A DNA stretch of 64,000 bases, taken from the NCBI RefSeq assembly GCF_014205215.1, contig NZ_JACHNC010000001.1, forward strand, positions 67,001-131,000, given 5' to 3'. Under the pieces are notes generated by a model that did no database searches, had not been told where the DNA came from, and saw nothing but the letters and a program-made list of their open reading frames with translations. This document shows, piece by piece, positions 34,961-44,384 of this stretch; within the stretch, counting starts at the first letter, position 1, and every line of letters begins with the position of its first letter. The stretch is from Actinoplanes lobatus. GTDB taxonomy: Bacteria > Actinomycetota > Actinomycetes > Mycobacteriales > Micromonosporaceae. A program made the position numbers and the translations under genes.

Positions 34961-35437
34961 CTACTGCTTGGAGACCTCACGGATCGTGAGTGCGGCATCG
35001 AGGACCGCCACCGTGCTCTGCCAGCCCTTGTCCTCGATCGAGTCCTCCAGGCCGGCCCGGTCGCGGGCCTGGCCCAGGCTGTGCACGGTCAGCACGCCGT
35101 GCGCCACCGGGGTCTCCTCGTCCAGCGCCACCCGGGTCAGGCCGGTGGTCACCGCGTCACACACGTACTCGAAGTGCTGGGTCTCGCCCTTGATCACCAC
35201 GCCCAGGGCGACCACCGCGTCGACCCGGCGGGCCAGCGCCTGCGCCACCACCGGCAGCTCCACCGACCCGGCCACCCGGACGGTGATCACCTCCATGACG
35301 CCGCACGCCTCGGCGGCGGCCTGCGCCCGGCTGATCATGTGACCGACCAGGTCGTCGTGCCACCGGGAACCGACGATGCCGAGCCGGAGCCCGGCCGCCT
35401 CGACGGTGTGCAGGTGTGGATCACCGAAGCCGGCCAT
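34961..35437 (-). CDS. ribH: 6,7-dimethyl-8-ribityllumazine synthase
   Basis: A 158-residue subunit of lumazine synthase, which condenses the ArP pyrimidine with the four-carbon phosphate from RibB. Typical blocks are GIVGSRWHDDLVGHMISRAQ, VRVAGSVELPVVAQALA, ALGVVIKGETQHFEYVCDAV and VAHGVLTVHSLGQA. ATG at 35437 has AAAGGG 8 nt upstream; a GTG at 35446 is in frame. It is the last gene of the FMN-riboswitch-controlled riboflavin operon, 47 nt after ribBA. Confidence 0.95.
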   Translation of the reverse strand: MAGFGDPHLHTVEAAGLRLGIVGSRWHDDLVGHMISRAQAAAEACGVMEVITVRVAGSVELPVVAQALARRVDAVVALGVVIKGETQHFEYVCDAVTTGLTRVALDEETPVAHGVLTVHSLGQARDRAGLEDSIEDKGWQSTVAVLDAALTIREVSKQ

Positions 35438-35484
35438 GTATGTCACCCTTTTTCATTGCATCATCACCCGAATCGGGACGGTTC

Positions 35485-36693
35485 TCAGCCTAGTGCCTCG
35501 AAGAGGTGGCCCATCCGGTCCCGCTTGGTACGCAGGTACCGGACGTTCTCCGGGTGCAGCCGGACGGGCAGCTCCTCCCGCCCGGTGACGCGCAGACCGT
35601 ACCCCTCGAGGCCTGCTCTCTTGGCCGGATTGTTGGTGAGCAGGCGCATCGAGCGGATGCCGAGATCCGCGAGGATCTGCGCGCCGGTGCCGTAGTCGCG
35701 GGCGTCGGCCGGCAGCCCCAGCTCCAGGTTGGCGTCGACCGTGTCGAAACCGCGGTCCTGCAACTGGTACGCCTGCAACTTGTGCAGCAGGCCGATGCCG
35801 CGGCCCTCGTGACCGCGCATGTAGAGCACCACCCCACGCCCGGCCGCGGCCACCCGCTCCAGCGCGGCGTCCAGCTGCGGGCCGCAGTCGCAGCGCCGGG
35901 AGCCGAAGACGTCCCCGGTGAGGCACTCGGAGTGCACCCGGACCAGCACGTCCTCGCCGTCGGCCAGGTCGCCGTAGACCAGCGCCACGTGCTCGCCCTG
36001 GTCGGCCTCGGTGCGGTAGCCGACCGCCGTGAAGACGCCGTGCTCGGTCGGCAGGACCGTCTCCACCACCCGCTCCACCTGGCTGCCCTGACGGTGCCGC
36101 AGGTAGGCGACGAGCTCCTCGATCGAGATCAGCGCCAGGTCGTGCTCGGCCGCGAACTTCTCCAGGTCCGGGCGGCGCTGCATGGTGCCGTCGTCGTTGA
36201 CCATCTCGCAGAGCACCCCGGCGGGCCGGCAGCCGGCGAGCACCGCCAGGTCGATAGAGGCCTCGGTGTGGCCGGGGCGGCGCAGCACCCCGCCCGGCTT
36301 CGCCCGCAGCGGCACGATGTGGCCGGGCCGGGACAGGTCGCCCGGCTCGGTCTCGGCCGAGGCGAGCAGCTGGATGGTCCGCGCCCGGTCGGCGGCCGAG
36401 ATGCCGGTGCTCACGCCGTGCTTGGCGTCCACGGTGACGGCGTACGCGGTACCGCGCTTGTCCTGGTTCGTGTGGAACATCGGCGGCAGGTCGAGCCGGT
36501 CGGCCTCCTCCTCCGGGAGGGGAACGCAGATGTAGCCGGACGTGTAGCGGACCATGAAGGCGACCAGCTCCGGCGTCGCGTGCTCGGCCGCGAAGATCAG
36601 GTCCCCCTCGTTCTCCCGGTCCTCGTCGTCCACCACGATGACCGCTTTACCGGCCGCTATGTCGGCGATGGCGCGCTCGATGCTCTCAAACAT
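35485..36693 (-). CDS. ribBA: Bifunctional DHBP synthase / GTP cyclohydrolase II
   Basis: A 402-residue fusion. Residues 1-200 are DHBP synthase, with the acidic loop [17 protein letters not shown] and THVST-region analogues that make the four-carbon unit from ribulose 5-phosphate. Residues 205-402 are GTP cyclohydrolase II, with the zinc ligands in [15 protein letters not shown] and [20 protein letters not shown]. Both supply riboflavin precursors. The ATG at 36693 overlaps the ribE stop by 8 nt, so translation is coupled. The fused form is standard in actinomycetes. Confidence 0.96.
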   Translation of the reverse strand: MFESIERAIADIAAGKAVIVVDDEDRENEGDLIFAAEHATPELVAFMVRYTSGYICVPLPEEEADRLDLPPMFHTNQDKRGTAYAVTVDAKHGVSTGISAADRARTIQLLASAETEPGDLSRPGHIVPLRAKPGGVLRRPGHTEASIDLAVLAGCRPAGVLCEMVNDDGTMQRRPDLEKFAAEHDLALISIEELVAYLRHRQGSQVERVVETVLPTEHGVFTAVGYRTEADQGEHVALVYGDLADGEDVLVRVHSECLTGDVFGSRRCDCGPQLDAALERVAAAGRGVVLYMRGHEGRGIGLLHKLQAYQLQDRGFDTVDANLELGLPADARDYGTGAQILADLGIRSMRLLTNNPAKRAGLEGYGLRVTGREELPVRLHPENVRYLRTKRDRMGHLFEALG

Positions 36694-37285
36694 TGCGGCT
36701 CCCCAGCATCTTCTCGACGTACTTGGCGATCACGTCGACCTCGAGGTTGACCGGATCGCCGATGGCCTTGCTGCCCAGCACGGTCAGCTTCGAGGTGGCC
36801 GGGATCATCCCGATCGCGAAGCTGTCCCCGTCGACCGCCATGACGGTGAGCGAAACCCCGTCCACGGTGATCGACCCCTTCTCCACCACGTATTTCGCCA
36901 GCTCGGGCGGCAGCGAGAAACGCACCACCTCCCACTGGTCGGCGGGCTCGCGGGCGATGATCCGCGCCACTCCGTCCACGTGCCCCTGCACCAGGTGGCC
37001 GCCGAGGCGGCTGCCCAGGGCGGCGGCCCGCTCCAGGTTCACGTTGCTGCCCGTCCGGAGAGCCCCCAGCGAGGTCCGCCGCAGCGTCTCGCCCATCACA
37101 TCCGCGGTGAACACCCCGTCGACGTTGTCGATCACGGTCAGACAACAGCCGTTCACCGAGATCGAGTCGCCGTGCCGCGCGTCCGAGGTGACCAGCGGGC
37201 CCCGGACGGCGATGACCGCCGAGTCCTCGCTGCCCTCGGTCAGGCGCACTACCTCGCCCAGTTCCTCGACGATTCCGGTGAACAT
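36686..37285 (-). CDS. ribE: Riboflavin synthase, alpha chain
   Basis: A 199-residue enzyme that dismutates two lumazines to riboflavin. It has the two lumazine-binding repeats: the first starts [13 protein letters not shown] with SVNGCCLTV, and the second starts [13 protein letters not shown] with [11 protein letters not shown]. Members called ribC in some genomes are the same protein. The ATG directly abuts the ribD stop (TGAATG), and its own stop overlaps ribBA by 8 nt. Confidence 0.95.
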   Translation of the reverse strand: MFTGIVEELGEVVRLTEGSEDSAVIAVRGPLVTSDARHGDSISVNGCCLTVIDNVDGVFTADVMGETLRRTSLGALRTGSNVNLERAAALGSRLGGHLVQGHVDGVARIIAREPADQWEVVRFSLPPELAKYVVEKGSITVDGVSLTVMAVDGDSFAIGMIPATSKLTVLGSKAIGDPVNLEVDVIAKYVEKMLGSRNV

Positions 37286-38341
37286 TCAGGACTCCTTCGG
37301 ATGCGGGGTCGCGATGAAACGCAGATCGCCACCGATCTGCGTTATGTCGGTGAAGTCCAGTTCGACGGCGTCGGCGATGGTGCCGACACCGGCGTCGAGC
37401 AGGGCGGTCCGGCCCGCCCCGAGCAGCTTCGGCGCGACGTAGCCGATTACCCGATCGACCAGTCCGGCGCCGAGGAAAGCGCCGGCGAGTGTGGGGCCGC
37501 CCTCCAGCAGCACGTTGCGGACGCCCTTCGCATACAGCCCGGCGAGCAGCGCGGACAGATCGACGCGGCCGTCCGGCCCGGCGCCGACCGCGGCCGTCGT
37601 GACGATCCAGGTGGGTGCGGCAGCGTCACGCACGCGGGCGTTCTCCGGGGTACGCCCGCCGGAGTCGACGACCACACGCAGCGGCTGCTTGATGGCGAGG
37701 GTGCCGTCCCGCAGGTCACGGACGGTCAGCTGGGGGTCGTCGGCCACCACCGTGCCGACGCCGGCGACGATCGCGTCCACGGTGCCGCGCAGCACGTGCA
37801 CGTCGGCCCGGGACTCGGCCGAGGAGATCCACTGGCTGGTGCCGTCCGCCGCTGCCGACCGCCCGTCCAGGGTCGCCGCGTACTTCCAGGTCACGTAGGG
37901 CCGGCTCCGGCGCACCGCGGTCAGCCAGGCGACGTTCCCCTTCTCCGCCTCGGCCCGCCGCACCCCGGTGACCACCTCGATGCCGGCCGCCCGCAGGGTC
38001 GCCGCGCCGCCCGCCGCCACCGGCGTCGGATCGTCCACCGCGATGACCACCCGGCGCACCCCGGCGCCGATCAGCGCCTCCGAGCACGGCCCGGTCCGGC
38101 CGGTGTGGTTGCACGGCTCGAGCGTCACCACGCAGGTGCCGCCGCGGGCGCGCTCCCCGGCCTGTGCCAGCGCCACGATCTCCGCGTGCGGGCCGCCGGC
38201 GTACGCGTGGAAGCCCTCGCCCACCACGTCGCCGTCCGGGCCGAGCAGGAGGCAGCCGACCACCGGGTTCGGGCTGGTGGTTCCGAGGCCCCGGGCGGCC
38301 AGCGCGACAGCGCGGCTCATCGCCTCGTCCTCGGTCACCAT
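37286..38341 (-). CDS. ribD: Bifunctional diaminohydroxyphosphoribosylaminopyrimidine deaminase / reductase
   Basis: A 351-residue fusion. The N-terminal deaminase has the zinc site HAEIVALAQ plus PCNHTGRTGPCSEALIGAG. The C-terminal reductase starts around YVTWKYAATLDGRSAAADGT, with VLLEGGPTLAGAFLGAGLVD near the end. It carries out steps two and three of riboflavin synthesis. It is the first gene after the FMN riboswitch, about 130 nt downstream, and abuts ribE. Confidence 0.95.
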   Translation of the reverse strand: MVTEDEAMSRAVALAARGLGTTSPNPVVGCLLLGPDGDVVGEGFHAYAGGPHAEIVALAQAGERARGGTCVVTLEPCNHTGRTGPCSEALIGAGVRRVVIAVDDPTPVAAGGAATLRAAGIEVVTGVRRAEAEKGNVAWLTAVRRSRPYVTWKYAATLDGRSAAADGTSQWISSAESRADVHVLRGTVDAIVAGVGTVVADDPQLTVRDLRDGTLAIKQPLRVVVDSGGRTPENARVRDAAAPTWIVTTAAVGAGPDGRVDLSALLAGLYAKGVRNVLLEGGPTLAGAFLGAGLVDRVIGYVAPKLLGAGRTALLDAGVGTIADAVELDFTDITQIGGDLRFIATPHPKES

Positions 38342-38399
38342 CTCCGGGTCCTCTCACGCGGAACGGTCACGCGCCGAGAAGAGTGGGAGAAAACGACAA

Positions 38400-38471
38400 G
38401 AATCGGACAGCAAGAGTACGCTTCGCGCACCCCGGCCGCATCGCACCGACAAAGGCGCGACCGTCCGATTC
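38400..38471 (-). promoter_or_regulatory. Possible expression platform of the FMN riboswitch
   Basis: GAATCGGAC (38400-38408) is complementary to GTCCGATTC (38463-38471), the segment immediately 3' of the aptamer on the minus strand. This 9-bp pairing could compete with the aptamer and change the fold of the leader ahead of ribD. This is inference from sequence only. Confidence 0.4.
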
Positions 38472-38474
38472 CGC

Positions 38475-38640
38475 GCGCTGTCTCCCATCCGGACTGTCTG
38501 ACCAGCTTTCGCCGATCAACCGTCGGCCCTGGAGTCACACCAGGTCCACCGGCTGCCGTGGTGCGGGCAGCCGGGTCGCGGGCTTACCGGCACGGGTGTG
38601 CCGGATCACCGCCGGTTCGGAATTTCACCGAGTCCCGCCA
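38475..38640 (-). promoter_or_regulatory. FMN riboswitch (RFN element) ahead of ribD
   Basis: On the minus strand the conserved aptamer core is clear: CTCGGTGAAATTCCGAACCG, CGGTGATCCGGCAC, GGTAAGCCCGCGACCC, then GGTGGACCTGGTGTGACTCC, GGGCCGACGGT and GATGGGAGA at the 3' end. GGGACT and AGTCC close helix P1. FMN binding to such elements shuts down riboflavin genes. Confidence 0.95.
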
Positions 38641-38738
38641 GCGCGTGGTGGGTCAACCCCGAGTCTTGCACGATGACGAGATTTTGCCACCTCCCCCGCG
38701 ACCTACTTCACATCGCAGCGCTCACCCGCAAGCTGGGG

Positions 38739-38774
38739 TAGACACTGTCTACACGGCTTGGTAGACAGTGTCTA
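38739..38774 (+). promoter_or_regulatory. Promoter with -35 and -10 embedded in two operator copies
   Basis: TAGACA-C-TGTCTA (38739-38751) and TAGACA-G-TGTCTA (38762-38774) are near-palindromes and exact reverse complements of each other. The two TAGACA hexamers are 17 bp apart, fitting a TTGACA-like -35 and a TAnnnT-like -10. Transcription would begin close to the ATG at 38774, so the mRNA may be leaderless. The gene product, a TetR protein, would shut its own promoter. Confidence 0.6.
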
Positions 38775-39421
38775 TGGACCTGGACCAGGGACTCCGCGCC
38801 CGGCTCGTCGAGGTCGGCGTCGAGCTTTTGCAAGCCGAGGGGCACACCGCCCTGTCGCTACGGGAGATCGCCCGGCGGGCCGGCGTGTCGCACGGCGCCC
38901 CCCGGCGCTACTTCCCCACCCATCTCTCGTTGCTCTCCGCGATCGCCCGGGCCGGCTTCACCGCCCTGGCCACCGAGGTCGACACCGCCCTCACCGCGGC
39001 CCCGCCCGACCCCCGCGCCCGCGTCGTCGCGCTGTCCCGGGCGTACACCGGCTTCGCCGCGACCCGGCGCGGCATGTTCGAGCTGATGTTCCGGCACGAC
39101 CTGCTCCAGAGCGGCTACCTCGGGCTGCGCGAGGCCGGCCTACCACTGTTCCGGCTGCTCACCGGCCTGATCGCGGAGGCCCGGCCGGACGCCGGCCAAC
39201 CGCCCGAGGTCACCGCCGGTGTGCTCTGGGCGGCCCTGCACGGCATGGCCGAGCTGCGCAACTGGGGCAGCCTCCAACTGGCCACCGGCGCCTCCGACCC
39301 GGCCCCGTTCCTCGATGCCATCCTCACCGCCCACCTGGGCCCGGCCCCGTCCGATCACGCCGACCACACCGCCCACCGCACCGCCCATCTGGGCCCCGAC
39401 TCGGGAGATGACCCGGCATGA
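38774..39421 (+). CDS. TetR-family regulator of the adjacent acyltransferase
   Basis: A 215-residue protein. The helix-turn-helix is VEVGVELLQAEGHTALSLRE, IARRAGVSHGAPRRYFPTH. The C-terminus carries TetR_C_13-like segments (ALSRAYTGFAATRRGMFELM, GVLWAALHGMAELRNWG) and ends in a His/Ala/Pro tail. It is followed by a PlsC gene that overlaps it by 4 nt (ATGA). ATG at 38774 sits at the end of the second operator; a GTG at 38768 would fall inside it. Autoregulation is likely. Confidence 0.88.
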   Translation: MDLDQGLRARLVEVGVELLQAEGHTALSLREIARRAGVSHGAPRRYFPTHLSLLSAIARAGFTALATEVDTALTAAPPDPRARVVALSRAYTGFAATRRGMFELMFRHDLLQSGYLGLREAGLPLFRLLTGLIAEARPDAGQPPEVTAGVLWAALHGMAELRNWGSLQLATGASDPAPFLDAILTAHLGPAPSDHADHTAHRTAHLGPDSGDDPA

Positions 39422-40077
39422 CCCGCACCCCGCCGCTGTACGCGATGACGAAGGGCACCCTCGGCGCCCTCGCCCGGACCGTGTGGCGGCCCACCGTCAC
39501 CGGGCTGGAGCACCTGCCCCGGGACACCGGCGCCATCCTCTGCCCCAATCACCTGGCCATCGCCGACCAGATCTTCCTGGGCATCAGCACACCGCGGCAC
39601 ATCACGTTCTGGGCCAAGGCGGAGTATTTCAACACCCCCGGCCTGCGTGGTGGCCTGAACCGGCGGGTGGTGTCCGGCATGGGCGCCATCCCGGTCGAAC
39701 GGGCCGGCGGGCGGGCGGTGCTGGACGCCTTCGCCTCCGCCGTACCGGTGCTGCGCTCCGGCGGCCTGGTCACCGTCTTCCCCGAGGGCACCCGCTCGCC
39801 GGACGGCCGGCTCTACCGGGGCCGCACCGGCGCGGTCCGGCTCGCCGCCCAGGCGGGTGTGCCGATCATCCCGGTCGGCATCACCGGCACCGACCGCATC
39901 CGGCCGGCCGGCTCCCGGTTCCCCCGGCCCGTCCCGATCACGATCACGTTCGGCCCCGCCCTGCCGGAGGCCGGGCACGCCACCGGACCCCGCGACTTCC
40001 GGGCCCACACCGACGAGGTGATCCGCCGCATCCAGGCGCTGACCGGCCAGGAGTACGTGCCCGCCTACGCCCGCTGA
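39418..40077 (+). CDS. 1-acyl-glycerol-3-phosphate acyltransferase-like (PlsC family)
   Basis: A 219-residue acyltransferase. The HX4D motif is NHLAIAD, motif II is around KAEYFNTPGLRGGLNRR, motif III is FPEGTRS, and motif IV is VPIIPVGITGTDR. These enzymes put a second acyl chain on lysophosphatidic acid or related lysolipids at the membrane. No clear membrane segment is seen. It is co-translated with the TetR gene (4-nt overlap), so lipid composition is probably regulated by this pair. Confidence 0.88.
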   Translation: MTRTPPLYAMTKGTLGALARTVWRPTVTGLEHLPRDTGAILCPNHLAIADQIFLGISTPRHITFWAKAEYFNTPGLRGGLNRRVVSGMGAIPVERAGGRAVLDAFASAVPVLRSGGLVTVFPEGTRSPDGRLYRGRTGAVRLAAQAGVPIIPVGITGTDRIRPAGSRFPRPVPITITFGPALPEAGHATGPRDFRAHTDEVIRRIQALTGQEYVPAYAR

Positions 40078-40081
40078 CCCG

Positions 40082-41086
40082 TCACTCCGCCTCGCTGCGC
40101 CGGCGGTCGATCGCCACGTACGACCCCGGCTGGGACTTCGCCACCTTCTTCATCTCCGAGGCGACCCCGATCACCACCCGCGGATCGGCGAACCGGCGCC
40201 CGTCGTTGGTCGCCTGGGCCACCCCGATGGAGAGCGTGACCAGCGCGGCCTTCTGCTTGTTGCCTCGCCGGTCGGGCACCTCGATGTAGCCGCGCCGGGC
40301 GTCCTCCGGCTCGTACAGCCGGTCGGCGGCGGCCTCGAAGTCGGTCACCGTCCGCTGGGTGAGCGGCAGCACCTGGTCCGGATGGCAGATGAAGACGAAG
40401 TCGTCACCGCCGATGTGGCCCAGGAAGATCGACGGCTTGCCGGTCTGCGCGCTGGCCCGTTGCAGGCTGCGGGCCAGCGCGATGATGAACTCGTCGCCAC
40501 GGTCGAACCCGTACACGTCGTTGACGCTCTTGAACCGGTCGACGTCGATGTAACCGACCGAGTAGTCGCCGCCGCTGCGCATCCGGTCACCGATCTCCCG
40601 GCGCACCCGCGCGTTGCCGGGCAGGCCGGTCAGCGGCGACACCTCCCGGGCGTCCTTGTGGCGCCGCAGCGTGGTGGTCACCCGGGCGAGCAGCTCGGCC
40701 GTGTCGAACGGCTTCACCAGGTAGTCGTCGGCGCCGGTGGTGAGCCCGAAGACCTTGTCCACGGTCATGCTCTTGGCGGTCAGCATGATCACCGGAAGGG
40801 CCGAGGTGAGCGGCTCGGCGCGCAGTTGCTGGATCAGCTCGACGCCGTCCATCCGCGGCATCATCCAGTCCACCACGGCCAGTGACGGCCGGTGCGTCTC
40901 CAGCAGCTCGAGCGCCTCCTGCCCGTCCCGGGCCCGGATCACCTCGAAGCCGTGCACCTTGAGGTTGAACTCGACGAAGCTGGCGATGTCCTGGTCGTCG
41001 TCGACGACCAGGATCAGGTCAGGACCCTCGTCCGGGTCGAGTTCCGGGTCGGGGCTCTCGGGGAGTCGCGACTCAGCCGTGCTCAT
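40082..41086 (-). CDS. Response regulator fused to a GGDEF-type domain
   Basis: A 334-residue protein. The receiver domain has the acidic pair in LVVDDDQD, the phosphorylation aspartate in VVDWMMPRMDG, the threonine in MLTAKS, and VKPFD. It is linked to a GGDEF domain whose signature is GGDDF (HIGGDDFVFI); the usual glutamate at position 4 is aspartate. GGDEF domains make cyclic di-GMP. The RxxD inhibitory site is not obvious. No sensor kinase is next door. The change to GGDDF may lower activity, so it could instead act as a c-di-GMP receptor. ATG at 41086 has AAAGG upstream. Confidence 0.85.
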   Translation of the reverse strand: MSTAESRLPESPDPELDPDEGPDLILVVDDDQDIASFVEFNLKVHGFEVIRARDGQEALELLETHRPSLAVVDWMMPRMDGVELIQQLRAEPLTSALPVIMLTAKSMTVDKVFGLTTGADDYLVKPFDTAELLARVTTTLRRHKDAREVSPLTGLPGNARVRREIGDRMRSGGDYSVGYIDVDRFKSVNDVYGFDRGDEFIIALARSLQRASAQTGKPSIFLGHIGGDDFVFICHPDQVLPLTQRTVTDFEAAADRLYEPEDARRGYIEVPDRRGNKQKAALVTLSIGVAQATNDGRRFADPRVVIGVASEMKKVAKSQPGSYVAIDRRRSEAE

Positions 41087-41141
41087 CAGACCTTTCCTGC
41101 CGTGCCGGAGGTAAAGCTAGATTCTGGCCACAACGGGCCGA

Positions 41142-41819
41142 TCACGCCAGCCCCATCCGGCCCGCGGCCAGACCGCGCAATTTCCGGATCGCCTCGGCCG
41201 GGTCGGCGGCGCCGTAGACCGCGGTGCCCGCCACGAAGGCGTCCGCGCCGGCCTCGGCGGCCTGCTCGATGGTGTCGGCCGCGATGCCGCCGTCCACCTC
41301 GATCCGGATCTCCAGGTCGTTGACCTCGGCCCGGCGGCGCACGTCCCGAACCTTGTCCAGCATCTCCGGCATGAACGCCTGACCGCCGAAACCCGCCTTG
41401 ATCGTCATGATCAGGATGGTGTCCAGGTACGGCAGCAACTCCAGGTACGGCTCCACCGGAGTGTCCCGGTCGATGGCCAGCCCGGCCTTGGCGCCCGCCG
41501 CCCGCAGTGTCTTCGCCAGCGCCACCGGGTCGTCGCACGCCTCGGCGTGGAAGGTCACGTTGTAGGCGCCCGCCTCCGCATACCCCGGCGCCCAACGCTG
41601 CGGGTCGGTGATCATCAGGTGCACGTCGAACGGGATGGTCGTCGCCTTACGCAGGCTCTGCACCACCGGCAGGCCGATCGTGAGGTTCGGCACGAAGTGG
41701 TTGTCCATGACATCCACGTGCACCCAGTCGGCCGCTCCCTCGATGGCGTGCACCTCCTGCCCGAGGCGGGAGAAGTCGGAGGCGAGGATGCTCGGCGCGA
41801 TGATGGGCGATCGTTCCAC
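41142..41819 (-). CDS. rpe: Ribulose-phosphate 3-epimerase
   Basis: A 225-residue TIM-barrel epimerase of the pentose phosphate pathway. It has [17 protein letters not shown], the metal and catalytic residues in [16 protein letters not shown] and DVHLMI, and [20 protein letters not shown], then [18 protein letters not shown] at 41819 gives the family N-terminus. It lies about 110 nt after rsmB across two strong hairpins, so it probably has its own promoter. Confidence 0.94.
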   Translation of the reverse strand: MERSPIIAPSILASDFSRLGQEVHAIEGAADWVHVDVMDNHFVPNLTIGLPVVQSLRKATTIPFDVHLMITDPQRWAPGYAEAGAYNVTFHAEACDDPVALAKTLRAAGAKAGLAIDRDTPVEPYLELLPYLDTILIMTIKAGFGGQAFMPEMLDKVRDVRRRAEVNDLEIRIEVDGGIAADTIEQAAEAGADAFVAGTAVYGAADPAEAIRKLRGLAAGRMGLA

Positions 41820-41856
41820 GGCACGAAGTCTATGACCTGCGCCCGCCACCGGGTGC

Positions 41857-41926
41857 GGGCCGGGCCGATCACCGGCCCGGCCCAGCCCAGGTCCTGTCCC
41901 GCGTGCTCCGCGGGACAGGACCTGGG
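41857..41926 (-). terminator. Two stacked hairpins between rsmB and rpe
   Basis: CCCAGGTCCTGTCCCGCG (41886-41903) and its perfect complement (41909-41926) form an 18-bp stem with a 5-nt loop, starting 2 nt past the rsmB stop. A second stem, GGGCCGGGCCG (41857-41867) and CGGCCCGGCCC (41873-41883), follows at once. No T-run is present. The position fits termination after rsmB. Confidence 0.75.
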
Positions 41927-41928
41927 CG

Positions 41929-43398
41929 TCAGCTGGTCCGGCGGAGCACCGCCAGGAACATGGCGTCCGTCCCGTGCCGGTGCGGCCACAGCTGCACGGT
42001 CGGGCCCGAGCCCAGCCCCGGCATGCCCGGCGGCAGCAGCGGACGGGCATCCACGAAGTCGACCTCGACGCCGCTGCGCCGGGCCCCCTCGCTCACCGTC
42101 ACCTGGGTCTCCACCATGTGCGGGGAGCACGTCACATACGCCACCACGCCGCCCGGGCGGACCGCCCGCAGCGCCGCCACCAGCAGCTCCCGCTGGAGCC
42201 GGGTGAGCGCCGGCAGATCGGACGGCTGACGCCGCCAGCGCGACTCCGGCCGCCGCCGCAACGAGCCCAGCCCGGTGCACGGCGCGTCCACCAGCACCCG
42301 GTCGAACGACTCCTCCGGCAGATCCGGATCACGGCCGACGGACCGGCCGTCCATCGGCAGCACCGTCACCGGCATACCCTCGGTGGCGATGTCCACCAGA
42401 CGGGCCCGGTGCTCGGCCACCTCGACCGCGGTCACCTCGGCGCCCCGCCCCGCCGCGATCGCCCCGATCAGGCCGGTCTTGCCGCCCGGCCCGGCACACA
42501 GGTCGAGCCAGCGGGTGTCCTGGCCCTCGATCGGCGCGGCCAGCAACGCGGCGGCCACCAGCTGCGAACCCTCGTCCTGGACGTGGGCGCGACCGTCGCG
42601 GATCGCGGCCAGGTCGCGCGGCGCGCCGCCGTGCAGATAGACGGCGTACGGCGAGAAGGCGCCCGGCACCCCGCCCACCTCGTCGGCGAGGTCCACCGCG
42701 TCGGCCCGCCCGGGACGGGCACACAGGTGCACGGCCGCCGGCTGATTGTCCTCGATGAGCAGCCGGGCGGTCTCCTCCAGATCGCCGCCGAGCGCCTCGG
42801 CGAACGACCGGATGATCCACTGTGGGTGGTGGTGGATGACCGCCAGGTTGCCGATCGGATCGTCGGCGTGCGCCGGGGCGACCCGCTCCAGCCAGGCCTC
42901 CAACGGGGTCTCGGTGACCGTGCGCATCACCGCGTTGGCGAACCCGCTCGCGCCGGGCGCCACCGAGCGGACCAGGTCCACGGTCTGGTTGACCGCGGCG
43001 TGCGGCGGCACCCGGGTGTAGAGCACCTGGTAGACGCCCAGGCGCAGCGCGTCCCGCGCGGGCGGGTCGATCCGGGCCACCTCCCGCTCGGCGGCCGCCG
43101 CGATGATCAGGTCGAGGGTGCCGAGGGCACGCAGGGTGCCGTAGGTCAGCTCGGTCGCGAACGCCGCGTCCCGCCCGTGCAGGCCCATGCCGTTCAGGAT
43201 GTCGGCGAGGACCAGGTTCGCGTACGCGTCGTCGCGGTGTACGGCGGCGACCGCCTCGTACGCCGCCTGGCGGGCCGGATCCGCCGGTGGGCGGCCGGCG
43301 CGCGGCGCCCGGCCGCTGCGGTCGTCCCGTGAATGGCCAGGACCGCTCGGCCGGCTCGGTCGTCCGCCGTGTGGGCGGGACGCCCTGTGCTCCGTCAC
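41929..43398 (-). CDS. rsmB: 16S rRNA m5C967 methyltransferase
   Basis: A 489-residue protein. The N-terminal third is a NusB-like RNA-binding domain ([40 protein letters not shown]). The C-terminus is the m5C methyltransferase: SAM site [12 protein letters not shown], first catalytic cysteine in [18 protein letters not shown], and second in [12 protein letters not shown]. The GTG at 43398 has AAGGAG 8 nt upstream; a longer open frame upstream has no support. It has a 50-residue basic, Arg/Pro/Gly-rich N-terminal extension. It follows fmt by 55 nt. Confidence 0.92.
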   Translation of the reverse strand: MTEHRASRPHGGRPSRPSGPGHSRDDRSGRAPRAGRPPADPARQAAYEAVAAVHRDDAYANLVLADILNGMGLHGRDAAFATELTYGTLRALGTLDLIIAAAAEREVARIDPPARDALRLGVYQVLYTRVPPHAAVNQTVDLVRSVAPGASGFANAVMRTVTETPLEAWLERVAPAHADDPIGNLAVIHHHPQWIIRSFAEALGGDLEETARLLIEDNQPAAVHLCARPGRADAVDLADEVGGVPGAFSPYAVYLHGGAPRDLAAIRDGRAHVQDEGSQLVAAALLAAPIEGQDTRWLDLCAGPGGKTGLIGAIAAGRGAEVTAVEVAEHRARLVDIATEGMPVTVLPMDGRSVGRDPDLPEESFDRVLVDAPCTGLGSLRRRPESRWRRQPSDLPALTRLQRELLVAALRAVRPGGVVAYVTCSPHMVETQVTVSEGARRSGVEVDFVDARPLLPPGMPGLGSGPTVQLWPHRHGTDAMFLAVLRRTS

Positions 43399-43453
43399 GC
43401 TATGTCTCCTTCGGCGTGCTTTCCTGGCTCTTGCTTCGTTGCGGTGCAGTCGA

Positions 43454-44380
43454 TCACGCCAGTTGTTCCCCTGCTTCGATCCGCATGCCGCGCGCCCAGT
43501 CGGTCGCCGACATCGCTTTCTTCCCTGCCGCGCGCACCTCACCGAGTTGCACGGGCGTGGTGGCCGTACCGGCCAGCACCTGCTTGCGCTCCACCAGCAG
43601 CTCGCCCGGTCGCAGCGCCGGCGCGTTCGCCACCGGGCGCACCGGGCCCAACTTGAGCCGCTCGTCGCGCAACGTGGTCCAGGCGCCCGGGGCCGGGCTG
43701 CACGCCCGGATCCGGCGGTCCACCGCGAACGCCGGATCGGTCCAGCGGACCCGGGCGTCCTCGACGGTCAGCTTCGGGGCGAGCGACACCCCGTCGTGCG
43801 GCTGCGGGTGCGCCCGTGCGGTGCCCGCCTCGATGGCGTCGAGCACCGCGACCAACAGCCCGGCGCCCTCCACGGCCAGCCGCTCCAGCAGCGCGCCGGA
43901 GGTGTCGCTGAACCGGATCTGGTCGGTCAGTGTGCCGTAGACCGGGCCGGTGTCCAGCCCGGCCTCCAGCTCGAAGACGCTGGCCCCGGTCACCTCGTCG
44001 CCGTGCAGGACGGCGTGCTGCACGGGGGCCGCGCCACGCCAGGCGGGCAGCAGCGAGAAGTGCAGGTTCACCCAGCCGTGCTTCGGGATCTCCAGGGCGG
44101 TGGGCGGGACCAGTGCTCCGTACGCCACCACGGGCACACAGTCCGGCGCGAGCCGGCGCAGCCGCTCCTGGAACTCGGGGTCCCGCGGCCGCTCCGGGGT
44201 GAGCACCTCGATGCCACGCTCGTCGGCCCACGCCCCGGCGGGCGAACGGACCAGGCGGCGGCCCCGGCCGGCCGGGGCGTCCGGGCGGGTCACCACGGCG
44301 AGCAGCTCGTGCCCGGAGGCGGCGATCGCGTCCAGGCTGGGCACCGCCACAGCCGGGGTCCCGGCGAAGATCAGGCGCAT
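43454..44380 (-). CDS. fmt: Methionyl-tRNA formyltransferase
   Basis: The 308-residue enzyme that formylates initiator Met-tRNA. The 10-formyl-THF site is clear in the N-domain: [19 protein letters not shown], and the signature [17 protein letters not shown]. The C-terminal OB-like domain follows ([20 protein letters not shown]). It is 4 nt after the def stop; def and fmt act together on formyl-methionine. Confidence 0.95.
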   Translation of the reverse strand: MRLIFAGTPAVAVPSLDAIAASGHELLAVVTRPDAPAGRGRRLVRSPAGAWADERGIEVLTPERPRDPEFQERLRRLAPDCVPVVAYGALVPPTALEIPKHGWVNLHFSLLPAWRGAAPVQHAVLHGDEVTGASVFELEAGLDTGPVYGTLTDQIRFSDTSGALLERLAVEGAGLLVAVLDAIEAGTARAHPQPHDGVSLAPKLTVEDARVRWTDPAFAVDRRIRACSPAPGAWTTLRDERLKLGPVRPVANAPALRPGELLVERKQVLAGTATTPVQLGEVRAAGKKAMSATDWARGMRIEAGEQLA

Positions 44381-44384
44381 CGGC

